DNA of 64,000 bases from Corbicula japonica (GCA_038501625.1 JAZAYU010000038.1:1612001-1676000), one strand, 5' to 3'. Counted from the first letter of the stretch, positions 1-10,864 are shown. The notes: a model not told the origin generated them from the letters alone. Numbers and translations are program-made.

Positions 1-577
1 CTTTCAATGTGTCATTATAACTTCCTACATGTTATTGTTCCCTTCTTGTGGAAAAGTAATTAAACAATCATCTAAAGTCAACATTGACATATTAACTAGT
101 TATCAACAAAATCTGGAAAGCCCTTGAGCTATGCCAGTCATCTGTATAATTCCAAATGTATTGTTAGTAATGTTACACAATGATGATATTTCATTGGTTA
201 TTAGTTTGTTATGTTTTTAATTATTATGAACACAATATCAAAATGTAAGCAATTGTCTCTGGACCTCGAAGGAGACAGGACTTCCTAAAGTTACTTGGAT
301 AACCAAGATTTCATTCTGTGGACTAACCACTAAAGGGACTTAAACATTAGATTTCCTGTGTTGACTGTGTTTAAACTGGATTACCAGAAGTGTGCTTAGT
401 AATAAATAAATTGAGAAACGTTCAATATTTGTTTATAATTCCTCATCAAAAATTATAAAATTGTGAAGTGAAAAACCTCTTCATAATAAATGTGCCAGCT
501 GATCTAATACTACACTAGCACACACATGTAAAAATGTGTAAAAGGTACATTGTTTAACATTTTATGCTATTTTTCAG

Positions 578-722
578 GGAGGAGCATCACCCGGTGATAA
601 AATCTCTGTTTCCACTGGCAGAAATAAAGCATATACCTGACGCTGGACATTGGGTACACTCTGAGAGACCACATGAGTTTATTAGTGTAGTCAATGAATT
701 CTTGAAGGAATCAGGATTGTGA
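578..722 (+). CDS. ABHD11: Last exon of an ABHD11-like alpha/beta hydrolase (partial gene)
   Basis: A good acceptor (TTTTTCAG ending at 577) opens a frame that runs to a TGA at 720-722, giving about 47 residues. The peptide contains PDAGHWVHSERPHEF, the signature around the catalytic histidine of ABHD11-type alpha/beta hydrolases (G-H-W-V-H), followed by a typical C-terminal helix ending in EFLKESGL. In this family the His completes the Ser-Asp-His triad; the Ser and Asp would lie on exons left of the window. ABHD11 is a mitochondrial serine hydrolase in animals; that location is family knowledge and is not visible here. The upstream 577 bases look like intron. The exon has no ATG, so it is not an independent gene. 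Other small alpha/beta hydrolases share part of the motif, so the exact subfamily is likely but not certain. Confidence 0.8.
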
Positions 723-2658
723 TAGTGTTCAATGGATTTTAAAATATTTATAAAAATGTTATTGTTTGTACAGTGACTGTTTAGGATAATACATGTACAA
801 ATGTACGATTTGTTTCTTGATTTTTTAATCCCGTTACTCTATAAATACACCTTTAACCCTTTCCTGTATAGATACACCTTTATTGCTAGGGCGAACAGTT
901 TAGATCCAGATCAACCGGCACATTCATGCTGTCTGATCAGGATCTAAACTGTTTGCTTTTGTATTCATTAGGTTATTTCTGACCTAAATGCGACCAGTGC
1001 AGATCCTGATCAGACGGCATGGATCTGCTGGCTGATCTGGATCTACACTGGTCGCACATGCGTAAAATGCGTATATATCAAGGAAAGTGTTAAAGGCATG
1101 TGCTACCAGTGTAGATCCAGATCAGCATCTGTGACATCTAGTCTGGATCTACACTGGTCACATCTTGATCAAGGTTTGTTACCTGTAACTTGGAAAGTAT
1201 TGGTAGTAATGGCATATCATCTGCATCAACAATTCTATATTTAAGAACAAGAAAGGTAACTCATGATTGACAACTTATTTAATGTCCTCTTGATGCCAAG
1301 AACTTTATCCAGTGGCGGATTCAGAAGGGGGGGGGGGGGGGGGGTTGGGTTCGCACGAACCACCCCTATTTCCGATTTTTTTTTGTCCCGGGTTGTTCGA
1401 GGTTCGAAGTTTATGGGTACCAATCAATATGACTACAGAAAGAAATCGAAAACCAGTTGGATGCTAAATTGTTTAATTTGGCGACAAAAAATCGGCCTCC
1501 ATAGGCCGCTTACAAATTCTTTTTTTCAATATGTCCCCATTCTATGTGGATGATGGAGTGATGATCTAGCTCAGTTACAAAGTAAAGTTGTTAAAAATTT
1601 TGAGTCACTGTGTTGAACACCCCTTGCCGAAATCCTGGATCCGCACCTGATCCTATCAACAGAACAGTTTTTTTTTCAAAACTTTTTTTTTCTTATTTCT
1701 GAACTTTAACACCCCATATACAACATTAATTGCATACGTGAACAGTGTAGATCCAGATCAGCAGGCACATTTGTGATATATGTCTACACTGTTCTTATTT
1801 AGATTCACTTGATTATTTCGGACCAAGAGGCAAGCAGTGTAGATCCTGATCTGATGGTATAGATCTAGATCTAAACTGATCACACAGGCATAAAAATGCT
1901 TATATATGGAGCAAGAAGTTAAACAAAACTGTTTGCTTGTTAGTTGGCTTATCCTTCTTCAAAACTCAAGCCAATAAAAATTGGAGAGGGGTGGATACAT
2001 CATTTTCAATTGGCTATTGTTTCGTGTGGGCATTGCCGTTAAAATTTAATATAAATCAAACACCATCTTAAATAAGCTACCACAGTCCGGCTTTTCATAC
2101 TCTTTAGATGCTTGTGACATGTTCACTGGGTGAAAATATCTCCTGGGTTTTTGTTTGGCAGGAAAAAATAAACAGAAAAAAAACAACTTAATTAGCTTGA
2201 TTGTGAAGCAAATCCTAGCTCATAGTTTGGTATTTTCCATCTTTCACTAGCCAAAATAACAGAAAACAGCAACAACAAAAACACAGTAGACTGTCGATGT
2301 AAGGTGAATTAACCCCTGAAGCGTAAAATTTCATTAGTTTTTGAATTGCCTCCCCTGGATCAGTATCCTTTAATCAAAAAGTTTTGCCGTTCGCTACTAG
2401 TTATCTCGTATATTTTCTTTATTTTTTTTGTTTTTAAACAATACAAGTTTTAAAATATTATGCATTATGCAAACCTATTTCGACGAGAGCATTTTTAACC
2501 AGGGTGGCATCTAGCATTTTGCAGTATATATTGAGGATCGGTTTGATTGCCGCCTAGCCCAAGGCTCAATAAGTAAGTATGAATGACCAAATATTTATGT
2601 TCTCAAACAATCCCCAATCATTGAGACTCGGTCTGAATTAAAGTATCACAGTATTTTT
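723..2658. repeat. Non-coding stretch with GATC-rich hairpin repeats
   Basis: This stretch downstream of the hydrolase holds five related imperfect hairpins of roughly 55-65 bp, at about 892-955, 990-1055, 1096-1161, 1740-1795 and 1832-1890. Each reads CAGTGTAGATCCNGATCAG on one arm and CTGATCTGGATCTACACTG on the other, with a short GC-richer loop; the third has lost its loop. An 18-G run lies at 1327-1344. No coding potential was seen; the short frames over the G run are chance. Confidence 0.6.
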
Positions 2659-2990
2659 GTACCCCACAAAATTACTAACCAATGTTTACAATCACTCGGC
2701 GAAAAGTTACCGGTTTTTTCCGTGCATGGGCCGTAAGAACGCAGAATGCGGCACAAACACCTGACGTCATAATTAGCGACCGTCGCCTGCCGAGAGTTGC
2801 CGAAAATCAGCTCGGAAAGATTCGCTGTTTGTTTTGTAAACAAGATAAACGATCCGCAAAACATGCTGCAAATCAATAAGATAATACCCTTTTCTTATTG
2901 TAAGGTTTATTTTTTGTGTTATTATGCATACAGGTGAAATATAAAAGGTTTAGGTTAATAAAAAATATGCTGTTTGACAAGTTTATTGGG
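2659..2990 (+). repeat. Dispersed repeat R4, copy 1
   Basis: This block, from ACAAAATTACTAACCAATG through the GATAAACGATCCGCAAAACA stretch to TTTATTGGGCCTTTAA, recurs on the same strand at 20197-20700 with high identity. The short frames read on both strands inside both copies are shadows of the repeat. Confidence 0.8.
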
Positions 2991-3860
2991 CCTTTAAACG
3001 CAACTTATTATTTACTCGAGCGAGCAGTACTTTTTGGATGCAAGGTTCGTCTAGACGTCTGGATAAAACCCCCATTAAAATTAAATATTGCCGTATCAAA
3101 AAGAAGGTTAGAGTAACCCTCTGGATTCGCCCAATGCGTATTTAAAAAACAACAACAAAAAACCCACAAAAAACCCCAACTAATTCTTGTCTGTTTTCAA
3201 TGTGCATTTGTTCTTTTAACGAACATAGCTAGAATTAGCCCATGTATGTTGAACTGACTTGATCAGAGTTTCTGACCTTACCAGTAAATGGGCGAGTTCG
3301 ATCATCGACTATATAATAATTTTGGTTGAAGCACAGATTAGCTCAATTATTACTGATAATGGATATGTAGACAGTCACGTGATACCCGGTGGTCTTTCAA
3401 CACAGGTGATTTTGTCATTAAAACCAGTCAGTGGGATAAATAAAATGTGGTCTTTATCTACAGGTGGAATTTGTTTACAGGTGGTCTTTAGCACAGGTTT
3501 GACTGTACTTTACTTTTAAAATGCAACATATTCAAATATTTCTTTCTTTCTTTTAGATGCAAAATTTAAACCACTTTTATTTACTTTGCTGCATAAAATG
3601 ACCCCGAACTCAGAAGTATGTGCGGTCATAAGTACAAATATTTTAAAATTTTCTTGCAAAAATGCAAGAATCTGCATCTATAAATCCCTGCCTCTGTATT
3701 AGTTTCACCGCCCAGCATAGTGTACGTTATTTATAACAGTATACGGACGCAATTAAAAATCTGTGCATATACATTCATTAAATTATAATACTTATTTTGA
3801 TATCTCAAAACACCCGGAAACAGTTTTTTTACGATTGTCCTTGCTTGTTTTACATGTCTA
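2991..3860. other. Non-coding; holds an ACAGGTGGTCTTT-type repeat
   Basis: No gene was seen. At 3380-3500 the phrases GGTGGTCTTT, CACAGGTG and ACAGGTGG recur, a phrase also met in reverse around 63280-63300 (AAAGACCACCTGTTGG). The 86-residue frame across it is built from this repeat and has no other sign of being a gene. Confidence 0.4.
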
Positions 3861-4405
3861 TAGGTCGACCGAGGTAAATTGGCGATGTTTACAATTTTTA
3901 ATAGAATGTAAATACTGGTTTAAGCAAATTTAGGACTTACCAGTATTATTTTGCAGGATCATTATTATATCGCCACGATAGCGCAGTGGTTAACGCTTTC
4001 CGTTAGCAATGACTTATCTTTTTTCGACACGGGTTCGAATCATTCACGGAATTCAGCGATATATTTCGATTTCTATGTTTTACGTTTTATTGCAATTATT
4101 TCGTATCTTATATTTTTTGCTTCAATTTATTTTATCACTTCGATTATCTCGAGGATCTCGAGGAAATATTTATTGTGTAAACAGTTTAAAAAAGTTATTA
4201 AAAACATGTTTCGAACCTACAACCTATCGTACCCTTTCTACCATTGCATTTCAACGTATTTTTATTGACTGCGTCTTAGACCACTCGGCTAATGGGGCGA
4301 GTGTTGGGAGCATTACGCTTTGTATTAAACAACGATTATTATAATATGTCCATTGTTTACATGCAACGCCAATGTAAACACGCCAAATTACCTCTGTCCA
4401 ATAAT
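3861..4405 (+). mobile_element. Composite element with convergent tRNA-like ends, copy A
   Basis: The left tRNA-like part on + has an A-box-like ATAGCGCAGTGGTTAACGC (about 3977) and a B-box-like GGGTTCGAATC (about 4031). The right part, read on -, has TAGCCGAGTGGTCTAAGACGC (A box) and GTAGGTTCGAAAC (B box). The two heads point at each other about 200 bp apart. Outer flanks (GGTCGACC...AAATTGGCGATG on the left; AACAACGATTA...TTTACATG on the right) are shared with the copy at 8262-8775, so the whole 540-bp unit appears to be one element. Neither head folds as a normal tRNA. Confidence 0.7.
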
Positions 4406-5600
4406 AAATGATTCTTCCATAAATTTCTCGCGATGTTTGCATTAAATGATTAAAAAAATTCATATTTCTAACACTTTACCATCAGTGTTCTCCATGCACA
4501 GTTTTTAAATCGCGACAATAGAGTTACTACGGTTGTCAATCGAACTCGACTATATCAATTTGCGCGTGCTTGTCAGATTTGCACGAGTTTCACGCTGTCA
4601 AAGGAAATCACGGTCGCTATGCTGGGCTTGATTTTACTTGTTATTTTTTGACCATACTGATCTTGAAATGTTTCATTATGACTCAAACCACTCACGCAAA
4701 GCTGTTTCAACATCTACATGTTGAATGGAATTAAATTTAACAGCAGACTGACCAGACTAGAACAAGTCCTGTATAAGTAACAAAGGCGTCGGATGGAATT
4801 TTCGGACTTCACAACAGACAAATGGTATGAATTTTGGATTTTGTTGATAAATTATAATGTAACCTTTTTAGCGAAGCTAAGGTCGTCTAATGGTAAAAAT
4901 TCTGTTTTTTTTTCACAAGTTTTAGCGACTATGTAACTAAGCAGATTTCTCGAGATGCCAGTTGAATAGGAAATTGTTATAGTGTTGTGGTTTCTAGCAA
5001 CTTTTCGTGGCTTTGTGTCAGTTTTGGGAGGAAATCGATCTGCGTGACCAGTTGTTCTCGCACAAGTTACGTATTTACTTTGGGTTGAATGGGGAATTGG
5101 CGCCCGTTTCCCCCGCCATTGAGTTTGCCGGAGAGGGAATATTTAGCGTGTTCGTTAAAAATGACATTTTACATCAATATGTTCGCTAAATTTCACAAAC
5201 TGTTAAAATTATATAATTATAGGCCTAATTATAGATATTTAATAAGAATAAACAAACTGAAAAAAAATCCAAATCGGACATAACGAAAACCATTCTTTTT
5301 TCAATCCACTTCGTAGCATTAGCAGTAACTGTGCGCTAGCAACCCCCCCCCCCCCCCCCTTCCGCCCCCTGAACTGCCCTATTTATTTGTTCAGGTATAT
5401 CTAATTTTTCAGCAAAATTGTTTTGAAAATTATTACCTGTCAAATGAAATTATACTTTTTTCTTTCATTTTTACACGCAAAGCTATTTAAATGTTATAAA
5501 AGTTGTTAAGTGTAAAGTTCATCAGGCACTTGTGGTCAAGATGCTTTTAAAACCTTGAATATAATAAAACACTGCACAAATGCTATCACACACAATTAAG
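4406..5600. other. Non-coding stretch, poly-C tract
   Basis: No gene or named repeat was recognised. A 17-C run sits at 5343-5359. The short frames at 5007-5283 have no splice or domain support. Confidence 0.3.
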
Positions 5601-5610
5601 ATTATTGTGT

Positions 5611-5800
5611 ACATAGGGATCACTTTGTCCGTCCGTCCGTCCGTCACGAAAACTTAACGTTGGCTTTAACTTTGCCATTTCTTAATATTTCTTCATGAAA
5701 CTTTCAAATAATATTGCTGATGACAACACGCACGTAATGATAAATTCTTTGGGTAAAGGTCACATTTGATGGAGTTATGCCCCTTTTTGTTTTTGGATTT
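5611..5800 (+). repeat. CCGT-initiated dispersed repeat
   Basis: GTCCGTCCGTCCGTCACGAAAAC is followed by CTTAACGTTGGCTTTAACTT and GGTCACATTTGATGGAGTTATG. I recognise the shape as one common in bivalve genomes (a CCGT run joined to a CACGAAAACTTAACGTTGGC stem). The CACGAAAACATAACGTTGGC phrase recurs at about 5803-5824, so the unit may be partly duplicated. Confidence 0.5.
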
Positions 5801-5888
5801 GGACACGAAAACATAACGTTGGCTAAACTCAACAAAAAACAACAATAACAGTTCGTCCAATTGCGGTTGTCTTTAGCGTTATATTATG

Positions 5889-5889
<1 letters not shown>

Positions 5890-5934
<45 letters not shown>
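5890..5934. repeat. (TAA)n microsatellite
   Basis: About 15 uninterrupted TAA triplets. The asparagine run read from it is an artefact. Confidence 0.95.
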
Positions 5935-5937
<3 letters not shown>

Positions 5938-6359
5938 TCATATCGAATTCGCCTTTTCCCATAACGTATACCATACAATTTTTGAACAACCTTTACATTC
6001 TACATGTACAGGTAAATAAAAATGTAGCTTTGTACCTGCAGCTGAATAATGCATTCATTAAATTTATATTTTCAGGTGTTTTTAAGGAATTCGTCAATTC
6101 GACCAGACCCCTGCAGAATACCAGACCCTTGTTTAATGTGACTTTGATTTAGTATGAGGAGTTCATACTTCATTGTGACTTAGTAAGAGTTCATGTTTTA
6201 TTGTGATAAGTAAGAGGACATTCATACTTATAAGTATCATTCACGTGTGTTGGGTAAAAGATCGCGTGATCCAGCCCGAGTGAAATATGCACAAGGGCGG
6301 TAACGAGGCTCTGCGGTAAAAATTGCATTAATGGTCAAATTGAGTAATATTATTACTAA

Positions 6360-6540
6360 TAACATCACCTTTTATTAATGAAAATTTTATATGCTTGTAA
6401 GCTCTTTCGAATTATGGAAACAACTAAAATGTAAAAAAAAAATATTAAAGGAGAGACTATTCCCGCGACGTGTCCCAAATATTATCTGCTCAATTCCTAT
6501 GACGTCATGTCAAAGAATGACGTTAATGTTCCGAATAAAC
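6360..6540. mobile_element. Degraded MITE remnant (GGCGCGTCACGGG family)
   Basis: CCCGCGACGTGTCCC, CTGCTCAATTCCTATGACGTCA and AGAATGACGTTAATGTTCCGAA match the end and CRE-containing part of the full copies, but in a rearranged order and without intact terminal repeats. Confidence 0.45.
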
Positions 6541-6708
6541 ATTTTCATATCGCTCACTTCTTTATAAAACAAATAACAACAAAAAGTCTTCAGTTTTCAG
6601 AGTGCATTTTCAAATGAATATCGCGCTTTAGACATTGTCCAACATACTGCCTAATCGTTAATATTACCAATAAAGACTCGTCGTCAAAAGAACATAATTC
6701 TTGTTCCA

Positions 6709-7563
6709 TTAGTCAAAACAAAGAAGTTTCCTTATTAACAAAATAATTATAGGCAAAGCAAACGCTCTCATGACTTGGTTATGTTCAAAGTGTTCAGCTC
6801 CGTTGTTTCTATGTGATATATCAAAGCCCGAATTCTCCAAGCAGATTCTCACAACGATGTCCAAAACTCCATTGCGCACATGCACGACAGTAAATTCACC
6901 ATCAAACAGGTACGCGCCTGAAAGTCGATTGTAGAGAACTTTGTTGTCTTGGCTGAGAATGTATTCGTCATTTTGAAGCTCTATTTGGTTACAAAAATAA
7001 AGCTTCGTCATCACAATGACTTGCGATGCGATCATGTGTGACGAGTAAAAGCGTCTGTATGATTGAGACTTCACACTGAACGAGTCATTGGCCTTGAAAC
7101 TCCCAGATGTAAGTATGTCATCGTCATAAACTGGTTTGTTAAGATTTGACTGAGAGGGTTCAAGAATAAGTGATTTATTCTCATACTGTAAACGCCATTT
7201 TGTTTTTATAAGCAGAGCAATGTTTTGAGTTATAAAAGCCGGACTTGCAGATTCGAAGGATCTTCTCATATAGACGAGCAAACGATTTGTTTTGTATTCA
7301 CTTTGTTTGGCAATTTCATAAAACACTTGATGAATGGCCCATTCCTCAAACGGTCTTGACAAAGAGAGAATACCGATGTTCTCAGACAGTCTGCCATTTT
7401 CCCACTGAAAAACTTCATTTATGTCAATTTCATGATCAGTGCTTAGCTGGATCGCAACTTCGCAGGTCTGACGATACCACTTTTTCGTAGAAAAGATGCA
7501 TTTGCCTTGTTTGTCCCGTAATTGTCCAGTCGGGCATAATACTGGCCTACACTCGCTGGCATT
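6709..7563 (-). CDS. SMB-type receptor ectodomain, exon 3 (C-terminal; ends in a hydrophobic tail)
   Basis: Third coding exon of the gene spanning 6709-10864. The acceptor CTTGTCTTCAG is at 7574-7564 on this strand and the phase-0 join to exon 2 keeps the frame. It begins NASECRPVLCPTGQ and continues GKCIFSTKKWYRQTC, the cysteine module that precedes the membrane domain in a large molluscan family of adhesion-GPCR-like receptors. The last 20 or so residues (about 611-630 of 630) are hydrophobic but contain R and K, then a TAA stop. In full receptors this is where helix 1 of a seven-helix domain starts; here nothing follows. NNGA at about 598 could serve as a GPI site, but this is inference. 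An alternative is a further exon reached by a weak GTCATG donor just before the tail. Confidence 0.7.
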   Translation of the reverse strand, partial: NASECRPVLCPTGQLRDKQGKCIFSTKKWYRQTCEVAIQLSTDHEIDINEVFQWENGRLSENIGILSLSRPFEEWAIHQVFYEIAKQSEYKTNRLLVYMRRSFESASPAFITQNIALLIKTKWRLQYENKSLILEPSQSNLNKPVYDDDILTSGSFKANDSFSVKSQSYRRFYSSHMIASQVIVMTKLYFCNQIELQNDEYILSQDNKVLYNRLSGAYLFDGEFTVVHVRNGVLDIVVRICLENSGFDISHRNNGAEHFEHNQVMRAFALPIIILLIRKLLCFD

Positions 7564-7880
7564 CTGAAGACAAGAACATTTTTTTACAATAAATAAGATG
7601 ACCAATTATTGTCCAACAATATTGACCTGGCACTTCATTAATTTTCGTAAAGGTCATTGTATAAACACGGGTATCAGCGAATACGCCGTATATTAATTCA
7701 ATTTACACCCCAGCGATGTGTGGTCTATTGGAATCTATAGATGCCGGACTACCGATTCAATGTGGATCGTAACGTTTACGAAATTTAACGAATATATGGG
7801 GTCAATTGCAAGAGTGCCAGGTCAATGTTGTTGGACAATACGTGATTACAGATGAAAATATTGCTCAGGACAATACAATT

Positions 7881-8131
7881 GAGGCGCGTCACGGGAAAAG
7901 GTACCCTCGGTAATATTTTATGACATTTAAGTTGTAACTATATGTAGAGAGAACTTTCAACTATCTATAAATTTCTCATAACTAACAAGTGCTTTTCTTA
8001 CACATTTTGACAATAAAGTGTTATTTTTAACGCGAAATGCATAATAATTATTGTCGTCTGCTCAACTTTATGACGTCATTCCAAGAATTGACGTCAAATG
8101 TCCGAAGGTACCTTTTCCCGTGACGCGCCCC
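7881..8131 (-). mobile_element. 250-bp MITE, copy 1 (in intron 2 of the receptor gene)
   Basis: Near-perfect terminal inverted repeats, GGCGCGTCACGGGAAAAGG at one end and CCTTTTCCCGTGACGCGCC at the other. The inside carries two CRE-like sites (TGACGTCA, TGACGTCA/A). Flanks AATT and GATT are a possible decayed 4-bp target duplication. Confidence 0.85.
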
Positions 8132-8261
8132 GATTGAGGTTGGAACTCCGTCTGACATATCTAGTTTGCACATTGTAATTTTGGAGATTATAGCTAAAAG
8201 TATTTGAATTGATTTGATTTGCTTTGATTTTCGATTGGTTCAAACTTCGAAGTTTGTATTA

Positions 8262-8775
8262 TTCGACAACGGTTAATTTGCATTGTTTGCATTGGCGTGC
8301 TTACATAGACCTTTCATGTAAACAATGAAATAATATTTTAATCGTTGTTTAATACAACGCGTAAAGCTTCTATACTTGTCACATTAGCCGAGTGGTCTAA
8401 GACGCAATCATTTAAACACTGTAATAGGTTGTAGGTTCGAAACATGTGTTTTTGTTTACATTTAAAAAAAATGGCACAATAATTATTTCCGCGATAAAAG
8501 TAACCGGAGCAAAATACATATAATACTTTGAAATGACTGCAGTTAAACTTAAACAATATCAAATTGAATCTTAAATATTGTCTTAAAAGCCGTGTGTCAT
8601 TGCGAATCGAACCCGTGTCGAAAAAAGTTAGGCCTAATAATTATGGCAACCGGGCGCGTTAACCACTGAGCTATCAAGGCGATGTGATATAGAAAGGCAA
8701 ATTTTGCATTAACCCGTGTTTACATTCTAATATCATTGTAGACATCGCCAATTTAGCTTGGTCGACCTCTATACG
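8262..8775 (-). mobile_element. Composite element with convergent tRNA-like ends, copy B
   Basis: Same unit as 3861-4405 in the opposite orientation. TAGCCGAGTGGTCTAAGACGC (8385) and GTAGGTTCGAAAC lie on +; on - GATAGCTCAGTGGTTAACGC and GGGTTCGATTCGC lie at 8600-8680. It sits in intron 2 of the receptor gene. Confidence 0.7.
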
Positions 8776-8999
8776 TGTGAATAATGCGGCTGCTATTTAA
8801 AACGCTGGCGATTGTTTACAACCGGACACGTGTGCTCCATGCAATAATCGTACTAATGTAATTAAAGTGAATTAAAGAAAACTAATCCATCATTTGTGAG
8901 GTATTACAATCAAGACAATGTTCCAACATAATTTTAAAGTCCAGTTAAGCGTTTCTTGGGTTAAACATCATTATAATAAATTTACTCTAATTCTCAAAA

Positions 9000-9160
9000 A
9001 GGTGTAGCAGGTGATGTATTTGGAAAACAAGTTACATTAATATTTTTCATAACTAATACGTGACTTTTAAACACGTTTTGACCGTACCGTGTTATTTTTA
9101 CCGCGACGTATTTTCAATGACTGACGTTAACTTTCTGAAGGTATCTTTTCGATGCTGAAG
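9000..9160 (-). mobile_element. Degraded MITE copy in intron 2
   Basis: CATAACTAATACGTGACTTT, CCGTGTTATTTTTACCGCGA and TGACGTTAACTTTCTGAAGG align with the inside of the 250-bp MITE. The left terminal repeat is lost and the right one is eroded (GGTATCTTTTCGATG). Confidence 0.5.
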
Positions 9161-9210
9161 CCTTTACTAGATTAAGAAAACGTGCAAAGCAGAAGAATGA
9201 TAACAATTAC

Positions 9211-10049
9211 TTGTTGGATTTCTATCTGACATGCAATGATCTCGTTGCTTCTTACACCATCTGCTTTCGGATCGTCTCCTTGCTGAACAAGTTTATCCGG
9301 ATCTAACATAGCAGCGAAGCCAGTAATGCTTTCTGACTTGGTGGGGTCTTCAATTACGTTCTGGCATCTATAATTTTCGCGAAATGTAGTTCCAGAACAA
9401 ATAAAACAAAATACATTTGCATACAGTTTATTCGCAAAGTATGGTGAAATTAGTCCGCTTTGACATGCTTCTGATATTTCGTCTTTTGTGTAATTAATAG
9501 CCGCAGGAGTTTGAAATTTGACAGCTGTACAGGAGTCTATCATGTCTTTGTAGCATATCTGAGACTTAATATCATTCAAATCACCTGGATAGACAAAATA
9601 AACATGACAGTAGTTTGGCATATTTGACTCTCCTAGATGGAAAAGGACATTAGCGAGGTCAAAATCATAGAAAGTCTCGGGGTCAAAGTTTTTGCAGTAT
9701 AAAATTGCATCCCAATATATTCCATCGGTTATACTGTAGGCTTTTGTACAGGCTTCGTTTTTGTAAATTTTCCCAGTTTGTTTAGAGAACACGGGATTGA
9801 CACTTCCCCAAGGTGCAGTCTTTTGGTTGCCACAATCTTCGTTCTGTTGGGAGTCATTGCGCTTGTATAGCGACGCTATCATGAAGTAAGAACGGCGAAT
9901 CTTACCATCTGTAACATCACGTGACATTGGATACAAACATTGTCGGTCTTCTTTCTGCACCGCGGAATTATCGTCATTTCTTGATGTGTTTATGCCATTC
10001 GGAAAGCAACAATGTCCGGTGTCTAAACATCCAGGATCACATGAGCAAG
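9211..10049 (-). CDS. SMB-type receptor ectodomain, exon 2
   Basis: Main exon of the 630-residue product. The acceptor TTTTTAG ends at 10050 and the donor CAACAA|GTAATT at 9210. Joined to exon 1 it makes C-C-T-A-C-S-C-D-P-G-C-x4-H-C-C (residues 64-81), matching the CxCDxxC...CC core of somatomedin-B-like modules. TGKIYKNEAC near residues 158-167 and IYWDAILYC nearby match the ..TGK.Y.N..C..C.. module that follows in the molluscan adhesion-GPCR-like receptor family. About 18 cysteines and several N-glycosylation sequons fit an extracellular role. The ligand is unknown. The 1.65-kb intron 2 holds two MITE copies and a composite tRNA-ended element; intron 1 holds a CT microsatellite. Confidence 0.75.
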
Positions 10050-10332
10050 CTAAAAATGGATAAGATGTGTGTTTAAACAATGCAAATACTTTAATATCCG
10101 AAATATCAATGACTCCCGTATTCAGGAAAAACACGTATATTTATGCACGTTACCTACCATGCTTCTATTATTTTACAATTTCAACAAAGTGATTTCATTT
10201 ATATTTTGATTTGAGATGTTTTTTTTTTATTTTTATTAAACTTCAGTCATTTAAAAATGTTTTTATAACACATGTCAACAAAGGTTTGTTGCAATACAAA
10301 CATTCGTGTCACGAAACCGGTAGCTAAATCTT

Positions 10333-10600
10333 CGCTCTCTCTCCCTCTCTATCTCTCTCTCTCTCTCCATCTCTCTCTCTCTCGCTCTATCTCCTTCTCC
10401 CTCTCTCTCCTTCCCCCTCTCTCTCCTTCCCCCCCCTCTCTCTCTCTCTCTGTAACTTTCTCTTCCTGTACGGTCTCCTTTTTCCTGTATCTTTCTCTTT
10501 TTCTGTCTATGGGTGTGCCTGGTTGCCGCCTGCCTGCTCTGTCGCTTTTTCTTTGTATCTGTCTCTCTCTCTTCCCTCTCATTATCTCTCTCTCTTTCGA
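10333..10600. repeat. CT-rich microsatellite in intron 1
   Basis: Long imperfect CTCT/CCCTCTCT tract. The Ser/Leu-rich and Arg/Glu-rich frames across it on both strands are low-complexity artefacts. Confidence 0.95.
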
Positions 10601-10647
10601 CTACTTCATTTTTAGCAATTATTTTAAAGTTGGTAAAATTTACCCAC

Positions 10648-10846
10648 CTGTACAGCATGATGATCTTGACGTAGACACTTGACTGATTCCTGAGTCAATA
10701 GAGGACATATTTTCTCTACATATTTTTGCACCTGGGCAAAGCTGTTCCGCGTGACGAAGCATGCGCTCCAAGAATGGTGAGCTTCCGTTACATGATGTTA
10801 GAATGCTTGCCAGAAGCAAACCAACAAATTTAATATTGTTCAACAT
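10648..10846 (-). CDS. SMB-type receptor ectodomain, exon 1 (signal peptide)
   Basis: This exon encodes a signal peptide (start M at 10846; core KFVGLLLASILTSCNG) followed by a cysteine-bearing segment ending SRSSCCT. The donor is ACAG|GTGGGT at 10647; the split codon G|CT joins exon 2 in phase 1. An upstream in-frame ATG at 10864 would add MRRRKK, which also makes a plausible signal-peptide n-region; I prefer 10846 because the leader is then of usual length. With exons 2 and 3 the coding length is 1893 nt including the stop. This first exon confirms that the gene reads right to left and that the product is exported. Confidence 0.7.
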
Positions 10847-10864
10847 TTTTTTTCTACGTCGCAC

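Noticed and set aside
2646..2879. Small genes on both strands, repeated at 20337-20582
   Set aside because: Frames are shared only because both lie in R4 copies, and one copy is interrupted.
3970..4290. Functional tRNA genes
   Set aside because: A and B boxes are present, but spacing, acceptor stems and anticodon arms do not form a tRNA; they are heads of a repeated element.
5886..6152. Frame starting with an asparagine run
   Set aside because: Product of the (TAA)n microsatellite, no splice or domain support.
10272..10682. Open frames across the CT-rich stretch on both strands
   Set aside because: Pure low-complexity translation of a microsatellite that lies in an intron of the receptor gene.
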